Assembly: GCA_021234155.1 (NCBI GenBank)
Contig: JAJEKV010000005.1
Coordinates: forward strand, 12,889,787 to 12,953,786
Source of the DNA: Isoetes taiwanensis
Lineage: Eukaryota > Streptophyta > Lycopodiopsida > Isoetales > Isoetaceae
DNA: 64,000 bases
Direction: 5' to 3'
Both the position numbers and the translations under genes were made by a program. Of this stretch, positions 59,380 through 64,000 are shown one piece after another. The notes beneath the pieces were generated by a model. It saw only the letters and a list, made by a program, of their open reading frames with translations, made no database searches and was not told where the DNA came from. The first letter of the stretch is position 1. Every line of letters starts with the position of its first letter.

Positions 59380-60250
59380 CCAAACGAAAGAATTCATGAT
59401 TGAGAAAAATCGCAGAATTTAGCCAAGTGTTAGAAACTTCAGGCGTTGATTTGAAGCAAATTTAGCTAAAGTTATCCTGGCTACACTAAAATATAGGTGT
59501 AGTAATTTATTCCCTGGTACGTACAATGAAGTCAGCTGTAAGAGCTGAGTTACAAAGGCTATCAGGGGATGTGGCATTATCTAAAATTGGATTGCTGGAC
59601 AAATACAAGGTCAGTAATGATGACATCAAGAAGTTTGTATTCTGGTCAAAGGACTTCCTAAAGAATTGGAAGGCTAAAAATACAAAACATAAGGAGACTC
59701 TACCCCCTAAGGTACTGGCCGAGTTGAGAAGAAAAGTGGCCCTTGTGAAGAAGATTACTGGAGAAGAAGACACTGTCCAGTATTCAGTCTCCATTGGGTA
59801 CAAAGGTCTCTTGCCAGAATCAACTTCTTGCCTTAAAAATATATCACTCTTTGTGTTGGATAGCAGGGGTGGAGAGGAGATATGGGCATGAACCAGAAGG
59901 ACTACAGCAGCTTCTTTACCAACTGTATAAGATTGACAACTGAGAGGTCCTTCACTATTGTCATCGTTTGTCCTTCGTGAGTCACACATGCATGCACTAT
60001 CCGCCGCTCATGATCCGAGTGCCTCAAAGTTATTAGGAAGGGATGCCTAATATATGATGTTAAGGATAATGAGCTGCGAACAGAACGGAAGATGGCACAT
60101 GTGATCTTTATTATGATAGCCATGCTGTCAGACGAGGAATATGATATTGCTAAGGCCAAGGGTGACAATAGCAGTGCATGGGAATGTTTTCTTCTAGATG
60201 ATCCAGACTTAAGAACTATATTCTATCATACCGGATCAGGATCGGTCCGT

Positions 60251-61030
60251 AAGTGATGAGTCGAGAAGAGGATGAGGATGGGACCCCCCTCCTAAGTGGG
60301 GAAATCAAGCACGATCTACAAACTAAGGAGAAGGGCCCCTTAAATAAAAAATGGATTTCCCCGCCTATGGCTGCTTACCTCGCCGGAGGCATTTGCTCCA
60401 ATTGATACAACCCGCTTGGAGCTTCATGTTGAGGTTATATTGCCGAGAGGCTCTTATGGGTGTTAGAAGATGTCACTGCTTTGTGAATGATGAGCAGGCC
60501 AAAGACTTTCTTGAACCATTCCTCATGCATGTGCTTGCCAAATCTCCTAAAGGCCCTTATGGCAACCTGAAATCATCAGCAATCAAAAGTCTCGTGACCG
60601 TCCAATTCGAAAGTGGACGATGGTTCCGTGAGGGAACTAGTAATCCCGTACCGATAAGGAAAGCAATGAACAAATGGGCTGCTAAACCGGCTGCTCAAAG
60701 TAATGTGATCGGCTTAACTTAGGGAATATCCTTGCTTCCCCCGGGGTGATGAAAGCAACAATAGAGTAGATTCACGTGTTAACAATGAACTAATTGACAG
60801 GGGCAACCAAACCGAAGGCAACCAAGGCTTACTCTAGTGATTCGCTGGGTTTGCCAAATGAATAGTAAACTAATGTCGGTTTGTGAAGGACGCAGATGGA
60901 ACTAATAGAAAATAACAATTCTAACAAATGGAAGAGCAACGAAGATTAAGGGTGGCGAAGGGGAGAATGATTACCGACGGCGGCAAATAAACCGAAGATG
61001 ATAGGTATGGCCTTGCCCATCGAAATCCCA
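60251..61030. other. Region between gene B remains and the NIF relic
   Basis: An open frame at 60,351-60,722 (FVNDEQAKDFLEPFLMHVLA) could be a C-terminal piece of gene B, but it does not match gene A within this window. The rest shows nothing. Confidence 0.3.
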
Positions 61031-61033
61031 TAC

Positions 61034-61161
61034 CACGCGTGATTTAATTTATATTACCTTTGAATTAAATCGCCAGCGCGTGCTTTGATTATTTTTCGTT
61101 GTCAAACTAAATCACGTCGAGCGCGATTTGGTTAAGACTAACTCAAATCACGCTTGGCGCG
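61034..61161. repeat. GC-palindrome cluster B3, diverged
   Basis: CACGCGTG (61,034), CGCCAGCGCGTG (61,071), CACGTCGAGCGCG (61,113) and CACGCTTGGCGCG (61,149). Spacing is 36-43 bp, directly upstream of the NIF-like relic. GCGCG replaces GCGTG in three copies. Confidence 0.75.
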
Positions 61162-61217
61162 TTTGTATTGTTTGTGTTATCGTATCTTGTTGACCAGATA
61201 CATGTTTGATGTTTCAG

Positions 61218-61854
61218 CTTGCATTGCGTTTCTAAGAAGGTTGTGGTGTTTGACCTAAACAGAGTCCTTTGCAAGACTTTTCCGAAAAATAAAGTGGCTA
61301 GAGATCAGTTTCATTAGACACCAGTAGAATCAAACACCAAGTGGATCTATCATGGTCGCGACTTGAAGGAGATGCTAGATGAGGCATTCAGGTTATTTCG
61401 AGTTGGTATTTGATCATCCATGGAACTAAGGAACATCAAGGATACTTTGGAGGCACTGGGGGAAATGCGTAGACATTGGTTGACCTTTTGGGATCAGAAC
61501 AAATGAGTGAAGTTCACTAATCCCAAGGATCCAACAGGCAAGCCTATCTTCATCAAACACTTGAGTAACATGATGGATGAACTTGGTATCGAGAATAAGG
61601 ATGATATAATCATAGTGGATGATGATGCTCTCAAATGCTTCTACAATCAAACGCAGGCCCTGAATCCACCATCTTACGATCCAAAAAACTTTGCGACAGA
61701 TGATTTTCTGGTGAAGTTTGTGTCTATTATGAATAATTTGGCTATGGGGATGACGGTGGGTGAAGTGTTAGATTCATACCCAGAACTGGATAGAACGGCT
61801 GACATGGAACCACACCTTGTTAAGTATGTGGAAAAACATAAATTGATCCCTTAA
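61218..61854 (+). pseudogene. NLI-interacting-factor (FCP1/SCP) phosphatase-like relic
   Basis: After GTTTCAG the frame reads KKVVVFDLNRVLC, in the place of the HAD catalytic loop D-x-D/N-x-V. Then come WIYHGRDLKEMLDEAFRLF, VGI-stop-SS, LTFWDQNK and, from 61,507, NPKDPTGKPIFIKHLSNMMD, DDIIIVDDDALKCFYNQ and ATDDFLVKFVSIMNNL. Order and spacing fit the NIF family, whose members dephosphorylate the RNA polymerase II tail and other proteins. In-frame stops occur near 61,315, 61,412 and 61,505. Confidence 0.7.
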
Positions 61855-62099
61855 TGTTTTATTGGAATATATGATATTTTTGTATGATGTTTGTGCCATG
61901 TATCGATAATTTCGAGTCTGAAATTGCCTCGCAAATAATACAATCTGTTATTATCAAACCTAATATTATCATCTAAATGCTCTTCAATTTTGGGCTCATC
62001 TATCTTAGCAACTTGCTCTTCATTTTGGCATATTTCAATTCGCATATGAAACCTAGAAGACGTGATTTTGGAGTTGACATAATCCCAATTTAATTGGAT

Positions 62100-62530
62100 G
62101 ATGGTTGAATAACATCGATATGGATACTTGGAATTGGCAATAGGCGTGATTCAGCTTCTCATAGGTGAGACTTTGGAATTGGTAATAGGTACAAGTAAGC
62201 TCCCAGTGGGTGATGTTGTCTAAGTGGTAGTAATAGGTGTGTGTAGGCTCCACATGGGTGATACTTTGCAGTGTAATAGGTATGAGTCAGCTCCTCATGT
62301 ATTGATAACTCATGGGCAATTCTTTGGACTTGGTAATAGGTGTGAGTAAGCTCTTAATTGGCAGTAGATGGTAAGACTTTGTATTCATAATAGATTTAGG
62401 TAAGCTCCCAATGGGCAATACTTTGGAATCGGTGGTAAGTGTTGGTAATAAATGTGTATGGACTTGCATGGTAGTAGATGTAAGTAGGCTCCTCATAGAC
62501 GATACTTTATATTCAATAATATTGTGGGTA
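62100..62530. repeat. Degenerate minisatellite, ~60-65-bp unit
   Basis: Units contain GGTAATAGGTGTGAGTAAGCTC-like text followed by CATGGGTGATACTTTG-like text, about seven times with much variation. Confidence 0.75.
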
Positions 62531-62812
62531 AACTCCGCATGCATGGGTTGAGCAATGGATGTTGAGTAAGATGAGTAAGCTCCTTAAACATATAGGGTTG
62601 TTGTACTTTGGCCATTGAGAAACTAGACACAGAGCAAGTCGAGGCCAAACCGAGGAATAGTGCTGAAGATGTCCAAACCGAGGCAAGGCAAGCTCCTCAT
62701 GGATATAGATGTGAGTAAAATCCTCATGCATAGGTTGAGCAATGGATGTTGAGTAAGATGGAAAAGTTCCTTGAACATGGCTGTTGTACTCTAGATATTC
62801 AGAAACATGGCT
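62525..62812. repeat. Direct repeat, period ~187 bp
   Basis: GGTTGAGCAATGGATGTTGA occurs near 62,547 and 62,733, and the following GTAAGATG...AGCTCCTT and GTTGTACT parts also match. Confidence 0.85.
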
Positions 62813-62879
62813 ATAGAGGGATTAGTGGAAAACAAAAGAACATGTCCATAGATAGAAATACCATGGGCAAGCATATTTT

Positions 62880-63225
62880 TGTCCAAACCGAGGCGAGGTC
62901 TCGGCGGAGGTCGAGGCTGAGCTGAGGAATAGTGCCAAGGATGTCCAAACTGAGGCGAGGCCCTAAAGGGGCCGAGCCGAGGAATGAGTGCAAGAATTAC
63001 TAATAGGACTACATGGGTGGACCCAAATCGAGGCGAGGCCCCGGAGCGGCCGAGCTGAGGAAGGGTGCAAAAGAAAAAGGCACATGGCTGGCCCCAAACC
63101 GAGGCGAAGCCCTGGAGGGGCCGAGCCGAGGAAGGGTGCAAAAGAAAAGGGCACATGGGCACATGGGATGTCCAAACCGAGGCGAGGCCCCGGAGGGGCC
63201 GAGCCAAGGAAGAGTGCAAGACGGC
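62880..63225. repeat. GC-rich minisatellite, ~60-75-bp unit
   Basis: Six units built on CCAAACCGAGGCGAGGCCCC, GGAGGGGCCGAGCCGAGGAA and GGTGCAAAAGAAAAGGGCAC. Long open frames on both strands here are products of the repeat and not genes. Confidence 0.9.
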
Positions 63226-64000
63226 CGGGCCCTTTTCTGGTATTCATATGAGAAAATACAAAAACACGTTTCACTGCAGGAAAAACAATCAGTAATAATG
63301 ATCGTCAGATCATGAGATATGCCTATAATATGTCTTAGGATGCCTACCGAATTACCCCTTAATAGAGGGCAATCCAAAAAACCCACCGTAGGGTGGAATC
63401 ACATTAGTGACTGCCCAAAACTATTTTGTTTATGTCTTGGACGGGTTGCAGATGCCTAAGAAAACTGGATATCACACCTGCACCCAAGAACGAACTGCCA
63501 CGTCAGAAATTTCTAACAGAGGAATAAGCAACGGATGAACCCTAAAATGATGTCTTGCAGCTCCGATTCTGCTCTGATTCTGCTTTGGAATCGCTCAGAT
63601 TTCTGAAAAACACTAGCATTACCTGTTTACCTCGAAATCAGTTCATCAAGCAATGATTTTGGGCCTGTTCAATGACGATTTTGGGGCTGCTTAGCTCGAT
63701 TAAAGGTTGGTCCGATTCGGATTTTTGTTGCTGATGCATCATTATAAATTCCTTTTGCAAAACCGGCTCCAATCCGCGTAAATCTAGTGGCTTTTGAAGA
63801 ACCCTAATATTTGCTCTTCGATTTTTTTCTGCAACGTGGCTCTGAGATGGCAGTGGCCAAGATCTTGGTCAGGGGGTAACCCCCGACCAGGAATATGCAC
63901 CCTGCCCAGGAAATATTGCATCCTGGGCACCCCAAGTGTGATAGAGGGGGCGCCAAGAATCTAAAAAAAAGACATTTGATTGGTGGATTACAATTTAGGA
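63226..64000. other. No gene recognised; one GC hairpin
   Basis: TGGTCAGGGGGT and ACCCCCGACCA (63,866-63,889) form a tight stem. Otherwise nothing supportable. Confidence 0.5.

Larger units (their letters stand above)
56240..59520. mobile_element. 3.3-kb insertion in a gene B intron, with inverted ends
   Basis: GTACGTACCATGGAATAA (56,229) and the complementary TTATTCCCTGGTACGTAC (59,507) bracket the insertion, with further loose pairing of GGCTAA/TTAGCC-type motifs just inside. It contains LRR and PPR gene fragments and a TTF-like N-terminus (59,134). A hAT-related or gene-fragment-capturing element is inferred. 58,200-59,100 shows nothing I can name. Confidence 0.4.
53589..60250 (+). pseudogene. 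Gene B: second ParB-like / methyltransferase-like gene, decayed
   Basis: Exon 1 (53,589-53,703) is Gly/Arg-rich (GGRSGWGRGSGGRG). Exon 2 (54,203-55,343) has PKRKK, a beta region matching gene A exon 1 (EWYVDLD), and the ParB-like RRYDPAHAMEIV and FVIIDGQHSVEAQKAL. A later exon (about 55,760-56,227) has SKSEAFKLLE, KKTARKSKKKGG and SIFDLNMTEM, matching gene A exon 3. At 59,526-59,980, after a 3.3-kb insertion, VQYSVSIGY and NISLFVLDSRG match gene A exon 5, with the catalytic DIPY replaced by DSRG. There are three in-frame TAG stops (near 54,833, 55,015 and 55,997) and several shifts. Text after 59,980 is poorly conserved. Confidence 0.65.

Noticed and set aside
62791..63386. Long overlapping frames on both strands (proline/glycine-rich)
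   Set aside because: They are created by the GC-rich minisatellite whose unit is often a multiple of three; no domain.

Overview
The window looks like nuclear DNA of a land plant with a large, transposon-rich genome, most likely a seed-free vascular plant such as a fern. The evidence is short GT-AG introns, plant gene relics (eS1/RPS3A, ankyrin-PGG, PPR, LRR receptor, NIF phosphatase), MULE, CACTA, hAT, LINE and Ty3/gypsy relics, and a transposon-borne protein family (DUF7869/DUF8039-like) that I associate with ferns. The organism call is inference. Few genes are intact. Intact long frames are a TPR-like gene (7686-8600), the histone-H3-fusion frame (37395-38768) and a coiled-coil ORF (52142-52717).

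Layout. 1-5.77 kb: a minus-strand multi-exon gene joining a ParB-like domain to a DNA amino-methyltransferase-like domain (gene A), divergent from a broken plus-strand DUF7869-like gene. Both sit among about 30 copies of the palindrome GGTATAAATTTATACC, placed in introns and upstream regions. 5.8-12 kb: hAT-like zinc-finger relic, TPR gene, SINE-like head. 12,089-17,924: a 5.8-kb CACTA-like element with 3-bp target duplication. 18-26 kb: MITE, ankyrin-PGG pseudogene, TPR-CHAT pseudogene, broken MULE transposase, LINE endonuclease fragment. 26-37 kb: gypsy remains, eS1 pseudogene, inverted-repeat element, gag-like relic. 37.4-39.1 kb: a protein ending in a histone H3 fold. 39.3-44.9 kb: two tandem 2.8-kb copies. 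44.9-49.4 kb: a LINE inserted into a second DUF8039/DUF7869-type gene.

49.4-62 kb: a second ParB-methyltransferase locus (gene B, broken), with an acidic ORF, a coiled-coil ORF, a DUF8039-like fragment and a NIF-phosphatase relic, scattered with a different palindrome, CACGC-NNN-GCGTG. Genes A and B align over several blocks, and the same intron, after the ParB exon, carries an iteron-like array in each: about 28-bp spacing in A and 32-bp in B, with unrelated palindrome sequences. My main proposal is that these are two members of an undescribed family of large plant mobile elements. Each would pair a ParB/methyltransferase-like protein with its own dispersed palindrome, comparable to ParB-parS. 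62-64 kb is degenerate minisatellite DNA.

All calls come from reading the sequence by eye. No database search was run, and exon borders and domain names need checking.
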